Assembly (NCBI GenBank): GCA_903839875.1
Contig: CAIMDZ010000066.1
Span: forward strand, 1 to 64,000
Source: an uncultured Bacteroidota bacterium
GTDB taxonomy: Bacteria > Bacteroidota > Bacteroidia > Chitinophagales > Chitinophagaceae
Length of the DNA stretch: 64,000 nt
Reading direction: 5' to 3'
In this document: positions 17,649 to 27,800 of the stretch, piece after piece
Numbering within the stretch: the stretch's first letter is position 1
Layout of the letters: every line of letters starts with the position of its first letter
Position numbers and translations under genes: made by a program
The notes under the pieces: generated by a model
Database searches by the model: none
Told to the model about the DNA's origin: nothing
Seen by the model: only the letters and a program-made list of their open reading frames with translations

Positions 17649-18977
17649 ATGCAACAGTCGAAATTTTCTACAGAAAAAATTCTTTCCGGGTTAAAGATTA
17701 AGGAACTCAATGAGATGCAGGTAGCTGCCATTGAGGCTATCGGACAACATAATGAAGTAATACTGCTATCTGCAACAGGGTCGGGCAAGACGCTGGCGTT
17801 TTTGCTGCCCACGCTGGAATTGCTGGATACGGATAATAAAAGTACACAGGTACTCATCATTGTACCTTCGCGGGAATTGGCGCAGCAGATAGAAGATGTA
17901 TTCAGATCAATGGTCACAGGATTGAAAATAACCAGTTGCTATGGCGGACACCTCAGGGAAACTGAAGAAAACAACCTTGTGCAGCCACCCGCCGTTATTG
18001 TAGGGACACCAGGACGCCTTTGCGACCACATTCGCAGAGGGAACATTACTGTTGATTCCATCACCACACTTATACTGGATGAATTTGATAAATCATTGGA
18101 ATTAGGATTTGAAGAGGAGATGTCCTTTATTATTAGTTCTTTGCCTAATGTGAATAAAAAGATACTCACTTCGGCTACCGAAGCTTTGGAAATGCCTGTT
18201 TTTATCGGGTTGAACGGCCCGGTGCGGTTGAATTTTTTGCCGGAACACAGTGCACCTGCCGAAAAGCTGGCTATTAAAACGGTACTGTCTGACGAAAACG
18301 ACAAGCTGGAAACTTTGTTTAAGCTCATCTGCTACCTGGGTAACAGGCCCACCATCGTATTTTGTAATCACCGGGAATCGGTGGAAAGGACTAGTAAGCA
18401 TCTTTCAGAAAAGGGAATCATCAATACGTTTTACCACGGTGGCATGGAGCAGCAACAGCGCGACAGCGCCTTATGCAAGTTCAGGAATGGTACAGTAAGC
18501 TTTCTCGTCACAACCGATCTTGCGGCCCGTGGACTGGATATTCCCGATATCAGGTATATAGTACATTACCACCTGCCGCTCAATGAAGAAAGCTTCATAC
18601 ACCGCAACGGCCGCACCGCGCGCATGGACGCAACAGGCACAGCTATACTCATACTGTCGCCTGAGGAGACCTTGCCTGCCTATATAGATACCGAAGTGGA
18701 ACAAATCATCATGCCGGAAGAACAAACCATACCGGAAGCGCCTAAATGGATCACACTATTTGTTGCGGCGGGCAAAAAGGATAAAATAAATAAGGTAGAT
18801 ATTGTTGGGTTCCTCGCTCAAAAGGGTGAACTGAAGAAAGAGGATATAGGCCTGATAGATGTAAAGGACTTTTTCTCATTTGTCGCTATCAGGAAATCGA
18901 AGGCCACCAATACGATACACCTGATAAAGAACGAAAAAATCAAGAATAAGAAAGTACTGATTGCGGTAGCGAAGTAA
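17649..18977 (+). CDS. DEAD-box RNA helicase with DbpA-type RNA-binding tail
   Basis: 442 residues. The Q-motif region leads to Walker A ATGSGKT, Ia PSRELAQQ, Ib TPGRL, and motif II with the sequence LDEFD instead of DEAD. SAT and motif VI HRNGRTARM follow. The C-terminal approximately 75 residues (WITLFVAAGKKDKINKVDIVGFL...) have the pattern of the DbpA RNA-binding domain that targets 23S rRNA helix 92, so a role in large-subunit assembly is likely. The E-F substitution in motif II is uncommon but keeps the catalytic D-E pair. Cytosolic, monocistronic. Confidence 0.92.
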   Translation: MQQSKFSTEKILSGLKIKELNEMQVAAIEAIGQHNEVILLSATGSGKTLAFLLPTLELLDTDNKSTQVLIIVPSRELAQQIEDVFRSMVTGLKITSCYGGHLRETEENNLVQPPAVIVGTPGRLCDHIRRGNITVDSITTLILDEFDKSLELGFEEEMSFIISSLPNVNKKILTSATEALEMPVFIGLNGPVRLNFLPEHSAPAEKLAIKTVLSDENDKLETLFKLICYLGNRPTIVFCNHRESVERTSKHLSEKGIINTFYHGGMEQQQRDSALCKFRNGTVSFLVTTDLAARGLDIPDIRYIVHYHLPLNEESFIHRNGRTARMDATGTAILILSPEETLPAYIDTEVEQIIMPEEQTIPEAPKWITLFVAAGKKDKINKVDIVGFLAQKGELKKEDIGLIDVKDFFSFVAIRKSKATNTIHLIKNEKIKNKKVLIAVAK

Positions 18978-19018
18978 TATCGACGGTATTACCTAAGCTG
19001 CCCTTAGCCATGATTGTG

Positions 19019-19050
19019 TAGTAGAGACAGCATGCATGCTGTCTCTACTA
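19019..19050. repeat. 32-bp perfect palindrome
   Basis: TAGTAGAGACAGCATG followed immediately by its reverse complement CATGCTGTCTCTACTA. This form (GTAGAGACAGCATGC...) looks like a dispersed intergenic palindrome. It may act as a terminator between the helicase gene and the following minus-strand gene, but has only a short T-rich flank. Nothing else is visible in 18978-19236. Confidence 0.85.
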
Positions 19051-19236
19051 TTCCTCGTGGAAATACAGGGCGGGAAAAATAGGCGACGTCTCGCAATGGC
19101 GGCCAGGGAGTACGTTACACCTCCCTTCAGGGCCGGGGTTTATAGGCAAATGAGTACTTAGAGTTCGGAATCAACTTCCCCCCTAAAACAACAAACCGCC
19201 CGAAGGCGATCTGATGTTGCCGATATTAGTGTACTG

Positions 19237-20028
19237 TTATTTCTTAGCTGCTTCTTCCATAATCACATCAAAGAAGTAGCCATAACCAAGGTCTTTATTT
19301 AAGCCTATCTTTCCTTCCATTGTTACCACATCGCCTACTTTAGCATCGGCGTCAGTGGTTATGGTCAGGTCGAATTTTCCGCTAAAGTCTGTGCCGTCCT
19401 GGATGTGTATCCAGTTTTTGTTCATTACCATAGGTGTGAATTTTGTTACCTGGCCCTTTATCTTTACGGTTTTTCCTGCATAGGTATCTTTTTTGGAAAA
19501 TAGCTGAGCAATGGTTATCCCCCCTTTTGCTGCTTCAATTTTCACTTCTTTTTTCTCAATAACCGGTGCTGTTCTGGTATATTGCTCAGAAGTGGCAGAA
19601 GTACCGGTGTTGCCGGGTGTGGTTGAATTGGAGTTGTCGGCTGTAGAAGCTGAGGTATTCACATTATTTGTAGCCGCAATAGCGGATGCTTTTGGCTCTG
19701 TGTTGATTTTTTCCAGTAAGATGATTGATTCGAACACTTTTTTTAATTCCTTACTTTCGAATTTTGTCATCTGCAGGCCGCCTTCATAATAATAGGTATC
19801 TCCTGCTTTTGCAGGCATGGAGGGAACTGCAAGCCATACGTCATTACTGTTTTCTTTTGCACGCAGGTAAGTATATTCGGTAGCCTGCAGCACTTCCTGA
19901 ACTACTACCTTGTGAAAGTTTGATTGCCCTTTCGATTGGTCCGCATTATTTGTAGTTTGTCCGGATTCGCAGGCGGAGAATAATGCCGCCATTCCGATAA
20001 AAATTGTCCAAAGACGATTACTGTTCAT
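19237..20028 (-). CDS. Lipoprotein with OB-fold domain, paralogue A
   Basis: 263 residues. The signal ends in ALFSAC (lipobox). An N-terminal domain (YTYLRAKENSNDVWLAVPSMPAKAGDTYYYEGGLQM...FESKEL) precedes a Ser/Thr/Asn-rich linker (residues about 115-155). The C-terminal OB-fold is of the nucleic-acid-binding/tRNA-anticodon-like type (GKTVKIKGQVTKFTPMVMNKNWIHIQDGT...GDVVTMEGKI). It is paralogous to 30297-31058. Both are divergent from an NHL gene that starts a cytochrome operon, so a role connected with electron transfer or cytochrome maturation is an inference from context only. Confidence 0.8.
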   Translation of the reverse strand: MNSNRLWTIFIGMAALFSACESGQTTNNADQSKGQSNFHKVVVQEVLQATEYTYLRAKENSNDVWLAVPSMPAKAGDTYYYEGGLQMTKFESKELKKVFESIILLEKINTEPKASAIAATNNVNTSASTADNSNSTTPGNTGTSATSEQYTRTAPVIEKKEVKIEAAKGGITIAQLFSKKDTYAGKTVKIKGQVTKFTPMVMNKNWIHIQDGTDFSGKFDLTITTDADAKVGDVVTMEGKIGLNKDLGYGYFFDVIMEEAAKK

Positions 20029-20117
20029 AAAATTATTTTTAGATTAGAAAATTTGGTTTTCAATGCAATATTAGATTACTGCTACATTATATCTAATGAG
20101 GAATATCATTCATAAGT

Positions 20118-20161
20118 ATGACTATTGTCATGATTTTTCATTTGCCATGGGAATAGTTTTG
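20118..20161 (+). promoter_or_regulatory. FNR-type operator plus -7 box, operon 1
   Basis: ATGAC-TATT-GTCAT (20118-20131), a perfect dyad with the FNR/CRP core TGA-N6-TCA, lies exactly 36 nt (start to start) before TAGTTTTG (20154-20161, TAnnTTTG). The expected transcript start is near 20165, placing the dyad centre at about -41. Being symmetric it could also act on the divergent OB-fold gene, where the mirror position holds only a weak TAGATATA. Confidence 0.72.
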
Positions 20162-20288
20162 CCTTTAATACCAGGTTGTTTATGGTTATTTATCATTAAC
20201 CAATATAATTCTAAAACTGGCAGTTGTGTGAAGAAGTATATTCAAAATCATTACACAATTTGTCAGAATTTGTTATTTGATCAACAAA

Positions 20289-21308
20289 ATGAATAGTAGA
20301 TTTTTTTCAGGATTAACGTTGATGTTTTACTTTGTCTTCACTGTTTTTGCAGGCAGGGCACAGGATTCAGCATTTGTGAAACCAACTGAAAAGTCTGACC
20401 AGCCTTACATTTCATGGGTGAGCCAATATCCTGTGCATAAAGAAAAAGTAAAGCAAAATGTTTTCAGGCGAACGTATGAATTTTTGGTTGGGAAGGGTAA
20501 AGAGAATGAATTAATGAGGCCGGTAGGGGTATTGGCAACCAACCCCGGTTCATTTTGGGTACTTGATCAGGGTAAGGAAACTATATACGAGGTATTGAAA
20601 AATAAGGGGGAAATACCAAGGTCAATAAAAAAGAAAGAGAATTATTTTACCTCCCTTGTTGGTTCATGCAGTATTCCTGGTGATGGTTTGCTGTTTACCG
20701 ATTCACGGCTGAATAAGGTATTCAGGGTGAGTGGTGAAGACCGAAAGCTGGAAGTAGTTAATGACTCATTGCAATTGCTGCAACCCACAGGTATAGCCTG
20801 GTCGGCAGTAACCAATGAGATCTGGGTGGTAGAGACCGGGGGGCACAGGATTTCGGTATTGGATGAAAAAGGGGTCTTGAAAAGAAGGATTGGCAGCAGG
20901 GGTGATGACAAGGGGAAATTTAATTTCCCTACATCAATATGCATTGATAAAAACGGGGATGTCTACGTTGTAGATGCCATGAATTTCAGGGTCCAGATTT
21001 TTGATAAGAACGGTGTTTTCCTATCCATGTTTGGAGAGGCAGGTGATGTGATGGGTTCGCTTGCAAGGCCCAAGGGAATAGCGATTGACAGTTATGGAGA
21101 TATTTATATCGCAGATGCGCTGTTACATTCGGTTCAGATATTCGATAAAGAAGGAAGACTATTGTACAGTTTTGGAAAAAGGGGGCGGGACAGAGAGGAG
21201 TTCTGGATGCCCTCAGGAATATATATTGACAGCAAAAATTACATTTATGTTGCTGACAGTTATAATTCCAGGATACAAATATTTCAACTAATTAACGGAG
21301 GAGGTTAA
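20289..21308 (+). CDS. Secreted NHL-repeat beta-propeller protein
   Basis: 339 residues from the Met at 20289 (MNSRFFSGLT), with a signal peptide ending at about GRAQ. The mature protein is a six-bladed NHL propeller: repeats of the type 'RPxGIAxDxxGDIYIADxxxxxVQIFDKxGxxLxxFGxxG' are clear at residues about 190-335 (e.g. FPTSICIDKNGDVYVVDAMNFRVQIFDKNG). It is periplasmic or exported. It is separated by 1 nt from the dodecahaem cytochrome gene and is therefore cotranscribed. NHL propellers recur beside multihaem cytochromes and are often proposed as assembly or docking factors; the exact role is unknown. Confidence 0.87.
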   Translation: MNSRFFSGLTLMFYFVFTVFAGRAQDSAFVKPTEKSDQPYISWVSQYPVHKEKVKQNVFRRTYEFLVGKGKENELMRPVGVLATNPGSFWVLDQGKETIYEVLKNKGEIPRSIKKKENYFTSLVGSCSIPGDGLLFTDSRLNKVFRVSGEDRKLEVVNDSLQLLQPTGIAWSAVTNEIWVVETGGHRISVLDEKGVLKRRIGSRGDDKGKFNFPTSICIDKNGDVYVVDAMNFRVQIFDKNGVFLSMFGEAGDVMGSLARPKGIAIDSYGDIYIADALLHSVQIFDKEGRLLYSFGKRGRDREEFWMPSGIYIDSKNYIYVADSYNSRIQIFQLINGGG

Positions 21309-21309
21309 G

Positions 21310-23046
21310 ATGAAAATTCAGATAAAATTTGCTTTTATTACATTATTATTAAGCCTGCCGCTGGTTGCAGGCTCCCAGTCTATAATAAACTCAAAACATA
21401 ATTTGTCAGTTAGTGGCCCTGGTACAATAAAGTCTACTACTGAAAATGAGGTTTGTGTTTTTTGTCATGCGCCGCACAGTGCCAGAACTACAGGGCCATT
21501 ATGGAACAAGAGGGATCCAATTGCTACTTATACACCTTACGCCAGTTCTACGATGAAAGCGGTTGTAGGCCAGCCGGATGGCAGCTCCATCATGTGTCTT
21601 TCCTGCCATGACGGAACAATAGCTTTAGGCAGTATCGTCAGCTCCCCTTACCAGATAAGCTTTGGTGGCATTAGTACGATGCCTGCCGGGAAAACAAACC
21701 TGGGAACCAATTTATCAGACGACCATCCTGTTTCTTTTGTATATAATTCGGCATTAGCTACTACAAACGGGCAGCTAAGGCCTCCTGCAAGCATAATCGC
21801 GCCTGTTTCATTAGATACCGGCAGCAGGATGCAATGTACCTCCTGCCATGATGCTCATGATGATACTTACTCTAAATTCCTTGTCATGTCAAACCAGGGT
21901 TCTGCATTATGCTATAGCTGCCATGACAAGACCTACTGGGGCGGAAGCAGCCACAGTACATCTACAAAAACTTGGAATGGCAGCGGCACAAACCCATGGT
22001 TCCATTCTACCTATACCACTGTTGCCGATAACGCATGCGAAAACTGCCATGCACCCCATACTGCAGGCGGGCCTGCAAGGATCATGAATTTTCAGAATGA
22101 AGAAGATAACTGCCTTTACTGCCATAATGGAAATGTTGCAGCGAAAAATATACAGTCACAGCTCACAAAAACCTTTAAGCATAACGTTTACGGGTATACC
22201 GGCATACATGATGAAAACGAGCTTGCCGCACCTGCTGCAAAGCATGTTGAGTGCGAGGATTGCCACAATCCGCATGCGGTAAACAATACCACTGCCACAG
22301 CGCCGTTTGTGAAAGGAAGCAACGTTGGTGTAAAAGGTGTTGACCTGAATGGAACCCCTGTAAACCCTGCCCAGTACGAATACCAGATCTGTTTCAGGTG
22401 CCATGCCGACAACCAGGTAGTGCAGCGCTATACCCAGCGGTACCGCGGTGTGGGCAATAGCCGCCTTGATTTTTCCAGTACTAATGTTTCGTACCACCCG
22501 GTAGAGGCTGCCGGCCAGAATACCAGCATGACCAGCCTTTTGGCGCCTTTAAGCGTGACCAGCAAAATATATTGCAGCGACTGCCATGCCAGTGATGGCT
22601 CCGGATCGCCTGCAGGGCCGCACGGATCATCGAATGTGGGCATATTAAAATTCGCCTATGATACTGCCAGATTCCCTATGTTAGGTACAGGATGGACAGG
22701 GGCAGACCTTAATATGCACTGGCCGCTTTGTTTCTCCTGCCATAATCTTTCTAATGTTACCACTGTACACAATAATATTTCCGGAGGTCACTTCCTGAAA
22801 TATGTGGGTTGTAACACCTGCCACGATCCGCATGGATATGATGGAAACCTGGGGATCAATGGCGGTAATTCGGCGTCGGCATTTGAGAAGCTCCTTAACT
22901 TCGACACTACGGTGATCAGGCCCAACCTGGTGAACGGGAAAATGATAGATATTCAAAACCGTAAATGCTACTTTGTTTGCCACCAAAACCCTTCTGGAAC
23001 AAGTGGTGTATACCATGAACATCTGAGCGCCGGGTCAGGGTTTTAA
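21310..23046 (+). CDS. Dodecahaem c-type cytochrome
   Basis: 578 residues with a signal peptide (LLLSLPLVAGSQS). I count eleven CxxCH motifs (CVFCH, CLSCH, CTSCH, CYSCH, CENCH, CLYCH, CEDCH, CFRCH, CSDCH, CFSCH, CNTCH) plus one CX3CH (CYFVCH) near the C-terminus. The first four, residues about 25-205, form the same module as the two tetrahaem proteins downstream (HAPH..PLWN / PDGSS.MCLSCHDGT / DDHPVSF / QCTSCHDAHD / GSALCYSCH). The remaining eight haems form a different extension. Extracellular or periplasmic electron carrier. It is followed by a terminator (23110-23146). Confidence 0.93.
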   Translation: MKIQIKFAFITLLLSLPLVAGSQSIINSKHNLSVSGPGTIKSTTENEVCVFCHAPHSARTTGPLWNKRDPIATYTPYASSTMKAVVGQPDGSSIMCLSCHDGTIALGSIVSSPYQISFGGISTMPAGKTNLGTNLSDDHPVSFVYNSALATTNGQLRPPASIIAPVSLDTGSRMQCTSCHDAHDDTYSKFLVMSNQGSALCYSCHDKTYWGGSSHSTSTKTWNGSGTNPWFHSTYTTVADNACENCHAPHTAGGPARIMNFQNEEDNCLYCHNGNVAAKNIQSQLTKTFKHNVYGYTGIHDENELAAPAAKHVECEDCHNPHAVNNTTATAPFVKGSNVGVKGVDLNGTPVNPAQYEYQICFRCHADNQVVQRYTQRYRGVGNSRLDFSSTNVSYHPVEAAGQNTSMTSLLAPLSVTSKIYCSDCHASDGSGSPAGPHGSSNVGILKFAYDTARFPMLGTGWTGADLNMHWPLCFSCHNLSNVTTVHNNISGGHFLKYVGCNTCHDPHGYDGNLGINGGNSASAFEKLLNFDTTVIRPNLVNGKMIDIQNRKCYFVCHQNPSGTSGVYHEHLSAGSGF

Positions 23047-23109
23047 CACATTTGCCGACCGGCGCCAGGGCAATGGAATGAACCTGATATCATGCGCCTT
23101 TTGAATATT

Positions 23110-23146
23110 AAATGACCGCTTTTTAAAAAAAATTGCGGTCATTTTT
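23110..23146 (+). terminator. Rho-independent terminator of operon 1
   Basis: AAATGACCGC (23110-23119) pairs with GCGGTCATTT (23135-23144), followed by T residues. It separates the dodecahaem gene from the tetrahaem operon. The rest of 23047-23375 contains only the operon-2 promoter. Confidence 0.8.
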
Positions 23147-23294
23147 ATTACTGGTAAACAGGCCTGTATCAACAAATATCTGTCAAAGGTTATGAATATT
23201 TATGACCAAAATCATTTTTATATCGGGTTGTTTCATTCAAATCCGGAAACTTGCGAAAACGCAGAAAATCAGGTAATCAGAGTCATAAAGCGGA

Positions 23295-23338
23295 CTGATG
23301 TTTGTCATTCGGATGTCACTGGGGTGCATCTACTTTTG
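23295..23338 (+). promoter_or_regulatory. FNR-type operator plus -7 box, operon 2
   Basis: CTGAT-GTTT-GTCAT (23295-23308) with core TGA-N6-TCA, exactly 36 nt before TACTTTTG (23331-23338). Same geometry as the promoters at 20118, 31108 and 37837. The gene starts at 23376, giving a leader of roughly 34 nt. Confidence 0.72.
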
Positions 23339-23375
23339 TGTAATTGATTTATTCTTAACAACAAAAATACATATT

Positions 23376-24011
23376 ATGAAATTTAAAAAATTAGTATTGT
23401 TAGGCTCAATTGTCCTGGGGCTTACACCGCTATGTAATGCGCAGCTGATTCTTGGATCATCTCATGATTTTTCCAATAGTACAACAAGAAATTTAACAGG
23501 AGAACTTTGTATCGTATGCCACGCACCGCACGGTACTGATGCCACCCAGGTGCCTCTGTGGAACCATGCTACCACACAGCAGATTTTTAGCACTTATACA
23601 GGGTATAAATTTCAAGGTATAGCTACCATAACTCAGCCGGACGGGGCTTCGAAATTGTGCCTTAGCTGCCATGATGGTATTACAGCCATGAACCAGTTTG
23701 GCGGTAAAATGCAGGGTAGTACAGGTACTCCGGCGCTTATGAACGGATTTCGTGTATTAGGAACTAACCTGACCAATGACCATCCTATTTCCTTTAAGTA
23801 TGATGCGAATCTTGCCAGTTTAGATGGACGCCTGAAAGACCCGACAATTGCTTTGAGTGGCCTGGGTGGTACAATTGCAGATGACTTGCTGGATATACAA
23901 GGTAAGGTACAATGCCCTACATGCCATGAAGTTCATGACCCAACTATCTACAAATTCGGAAAGATGAGTAATGCCGGAAGTGCACTATGTCTGACATGCC
24001 ATAATAAATAA
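23376..24011 (+). CDS. Tetrahaem c-type cytochrome, OmcE-like (nanowire candidate)
   Basis: 211 residues from the Met at 23376 (MKFKKLVLLGS); the signal peptide ends at about CNAQ. Four CxxCH motifs: CIVCH, CLSCH, CPTCH, CLTCH. The order of landmarks (HDFS, CIVCHAPH, PLWN, PDGASKLCLSCHDG, LTNDHPISFKYD, QCPTCHEVHD, SNAGSALCLTCHNK) agrees with what I remember of OmcE-type tetrahaem filament subunits, as does the size. Extra His residues (HDFS, HAPH, DHP, EVHD) could be distal haem ligands. First gene of operon 2. The filament role is inference. Confidence 0.88.
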   Translation: MKFKKLVLLGSIVLGLTPLCNAQLILGSSHDFSNSTTRNLTGELCIVCHAPHGTDATQVPLWNHATTQQIFSTYTGYKFQGIATITQPDGASKLCLSCHDGITAMNQFGGKMQGSTGTPALMNGFRVLGTNLTNDHPISFKYDANLASLDGRLKDPTIALSGLGGTIADDLLDIQGKVQCPTCHEVHDPTIYKFGKMSNAGSALCLTCHNK

Positions 24012-24087
24012 TTTAAATCACAGAATCAATTCAAATTGATCGAAAAAAGTCAATAAAAATTATTAACAAAATAAAATAAAAATATTT

Positions 24088-24804
24088 ATGAGATTCAAAT
24101 CATTTTTTATCGCAAGTTCCATAGTCCTGGGTCTTACACAATTATGTAACGGGCAAACCGGAACTATAGTAGGTTCCAAACACGATTTTTCATTATCAAA
24201 TAATACCTGGAACTTTTCTTCACCAATTTCAGCGCAATTACAGGGCCAGATATGCCGCCCTTGCCATGCACCGCACAATAGCAATGGCGGGGAGCCTGGT
24301 TTTCTGGGTGTTACAAATTCAGGTTCATACGGGCCATTGTGGGACCATAGTTTATCTAATGCCACTTATTCCATTTATTCAAAAGGGTATAATTTCTGGA
24401 GGGAAGGCGCTTCAACAATCGGTAACCCGGACGGTAGCTCTAAATTATGTTTAAGCTGTCATGATGGTACCGTAGCGCTGGCTAATTTCAGAACGTTTAC
24501 TACAGGAACAACCACTATGGCCAATTTTAACGGCGGGGCCTCTAACCTGGGCACTGACCTGAGCACTTCGCACCCTATCTCCTTTACTTATGACGCAGCA
24601 CTTGCGAGTAAAGATAAAAAGATATGGTCTCCTACAACAACTCCTTCAGGTGTTCATAGCGGAACAATTGACCAGGATATGCTGGAGAATGGAAAAGTAC
24701 AATGTATTTCCTGCCACGATGCACACAATGGCGCAGGTGTAAATCGCCTGTTGATAAAGAGCAATGTTGGAAGCGCACTTTGTTTTACTTGTCATAAATT
24801 ATAG
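24088..24804 (+). CDS. Tetrahaem c-type cytochrome, OmcE-like, paralogue
   Basis: 238 residues, signal peptide ending at CNGQ, four CxxCH motifs (CRPCH, CLSCH, CISCH, CFTCH). It is a close paralogue of the preceding gene, with the same landmarks: KHDFS, CRPCHAPH, PLWDH, PDGSSKLCLSCHDGT, TSHPISFTYD, QCISCHDAHN, SNVGSALCFTCHK. An insertion of about 25 residues separates haem 1 from PLWD. It is 76 bases from the first copy with no promoter or terminator between, so cotranscribed. Two subunits of this type could co-assemble or be expressed as alternatives. Confidence 0.88.
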   Translation: MRFKSFFIASSIVLGLTQLCNGQTGTIVGSKHDFSLSNNTWNFSSPISAQLQGQICRPCHAPHNSNGGEPGFLGVTNSGSYGPLWDHSLSNATYSIYSKGYNFWREGASTIGNPDGSSKLCLSCHDGTVALANFRTFTTGTTTMANFNGGASNLGTDLSTSHPISFTYDAALASKDKKIWSPTTTPSGVHSGTIDQDMLENGKVQCISCHDAHNGAGVNRLLIKSNVGSALCFTCHKL

Positions 24805-24847
24805 TATCCGGCAAACGCATTATTTATAAAAAATAAAAAAGACAATC

Positions 24848-27800
24848 ATGATAAAATCAAATAAAAGATGGTTACTAACGGCATCCCCATGGATGAAGCA
24901 TAGCCTCAGGCTATCATCGTTAGCAATCGGAGGATTATTCTTTACTGCTTTGCTCGTATTCACATTTGGAACAAGTAAGGCACAGACCGGTGGGGTTAAG
25001 ACAGTCAAGGGTGGATCTGTTCGTACAGGTGATCTGACTGTAGGCACTCCTGCAGGTGGTGCACCTTCCATGCCGGTTATTACAGGCGCTACCACAACAA
25101 CTTGTGTTGGCACCGACATTACATTATACAACACTCTTTCAGGCGGGACATGGAGTGCAAGCAACGGAAATGTTACACTTACTCCAAGCGATGCAATCGT
25201 AACAGTTCATGGGAATACCCCTGGTTATACGGTTGTTACTTATACAGTCGGACCAAATTCCATAGCTACCAACGTTACTATTATGGCTCCTATCAGCGGG
25301 CCTGCCGCTGTGTGTATTGGTAACTTCATTAATTTAACTGATGCTACCCCAACAGGTATCTGGACCACCAGTAACCCTGCAGTAGCCATTGTTAACGTTA
25401 CCGGCACTGTTACTGGAATCGGAAATGGTACGGCTACCATTTCTTATCAAAGGATTTCTGACCATGCTACATGCGCGGTATCTACAAATGTTACTGTAAG
25501 TAATAATGCACTGGTAATTACTCCCGCAGTTCCTGCAGTATGTGTGGGAAGCTCAGTTACATTAACCGGTACACCAACCGGCGGGTCATGGGCCAGCAAC
25601 ACTACTACTTTGGCAACCATTGGATCAGCAACAGGTATTGCTAACGGACTGGCAGTAGGTAATCCTACCATTACATATACACAGGGTACTTGCTATGCAA
25701 CCAAAACCCTTATAGTAAGTAATACATTACCTGCAGGCATTTCAGGCGCAACTACTGTTTGCTTAGGCAATACAACTACACTGTTCGATGCTACTTTGGG
25801 TGGAACATGGACGACCAATGATCCTACCATTGCAAACGTTAACTCAGTGGGTATAGTGACAGGTGTTGCCGCAGGTACAACTACTATTACCTATTCTAAA
25901 CTGGGATGCTACAGAACACAGAGTATGACAGTGGGTGCTAACACTACAGCAGCAATAACAGGTAATACGAACATTTGTGTTAGCGGAAGTACTACTTTAT
26001 CTGATACCACTACAGGAGGAACATGGACTACGACCAGCGCTCTTGTTACGCTTACAGGCACCGCTACCACAACAGTTACAGTTACTGCCGGCGTTTCAAC
26101 AGGAAGCGCTGCCATTACTTATAATGCACCAGGTGGTGGTTGCTACCAGGTTATGGTTGTGAATATTAACCCGACATCTGTTGTTGGCCCTATAGTAGGA
26201 CCAGGTACAGTTTGTAAAGGTTCAATAATTAACCTGACCGATCCTTCCAATCCGGGAGGTACATGGAGCACAGCGGATACAAATATTGCAAAAGTTGATG
26301 CCTATGGTCATGTAACTGGTATGGCAGTTGCAGGTGGTACGGTGAATATTATCTATACAAGATTGGGTTGCTCTATTCCGACAATCATTACAGTAAACCC
26401 GTTGCCAACCCTCACTGGTTCTGCATCTGTTTGTTACCGCGGTACTACAACCCTCACTCCGGCCCCGACAGGCGGATCATGGGCAACCAGCGATACAACA
26501 ATTGCTTCAGTTGCAGCGGGTGTCGTTACGGGCGTAGCAATGACCGGCGCGTTTAATATTACCTACACAAGTCCTGTAGGATGTAATGCAATAAAAGCAA
26601 TGACTGTCAATGGTCCTTCAGCGATAATACTCCCAGGTGGAAGTAATACAGCATGTTTGCCCCTGGTTACAGGTGGTGTAGGTACTTATTTATACTTATC
26701 CGACACAGTTTCAGGTGGTGCATGGTCAAGTAGTGCGACAACTGTTGCAACTGTTGGTGCATCTTCAGGTGTTGTTGCTCCTGTTGCTACAGGTACGGTT
26801 ACAATTACTTATACAAAATCGGGTTGTAGTGTTACACAAATGGTTTCTGTTAATCCGCTGCCTAAGATGATTCTGGGTAGTGCATCTGCATGCCAGGGTT
26901 CTACCTTGACATTATCTGATTCTACTTCCGGCGGAACATGGGCCAGCAGTAACACTGCAATAGGAACGATCAGCAGTGCAGGTGGTGTATTTGGTGGTGT
27001 TACCCCGGGTTCTGCGACTGTTTCTTATACAGTGAATGGTTGCGCACAAACAAAAAACATGACTGTTGGCGCTTCTTTGCCAGCCATAAAGAGCGCTTCA
27101 ATCTATGGTTTCACAGTATGTAGTAAAGAAGCTTATATTCTTATCACAGACTCTGCAAGGGGTGGAATGTGGAGCGCAAGCGGTTCTACTGTTTCGTTAG
27201 CTGGCGCGTCTACTTCAGGCTTTGATACAGTGAAAGTGACAGGGATTTCAAATAGTACAGTTACTATTACCTACACAAACGGCGGATGTTACGTTACCAA
27301 AGCTGTTACAGTAGCAGGTACAAGCGCAGCTGCTATCACCCCGGTTAACGGTTTAAATTACGGTTGTACAGGTATCCCTGCCAATTTAAAAAGCGGTGGT
27401 TCTGGTCCGGTGCCTACAGTGGGTACATGGACCAGCAGATATGGGAAAGTTTCTTTTGCTTATGTAAACGATACAACAACTGCTGTAACCGGTACATCAA
27501 CCGGTATAGATATTGTTACATTTACAAGAAATGATAATGGTTGTCTCGCGTATTATACATATGCCATTTATAAACAGCCAAGCGCTATTATCACGCCTTC
27601 AGTTTCTGTTTGTAATGGCACAAACATTACTATAAAGGATACCACAAGGGCCACCGGCAGCGCATGGTCAACAAGCAGCAGTTCAACGGCCACTGCTACC
27701 GTTGCTACCGACTCTACAGCAACCTTTAAGGGAATCACAGCTGGTCTGGTTACAGTAACCTATACTACACCCGGCGGTTGTGCAGTTTATCAGCCAATAC

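Noticed and set aside
19019-19050. Insertion-sequence end
   Set aside because: A perfect palindrome without transposase or target duplication; better read as a dispersed palindrome.
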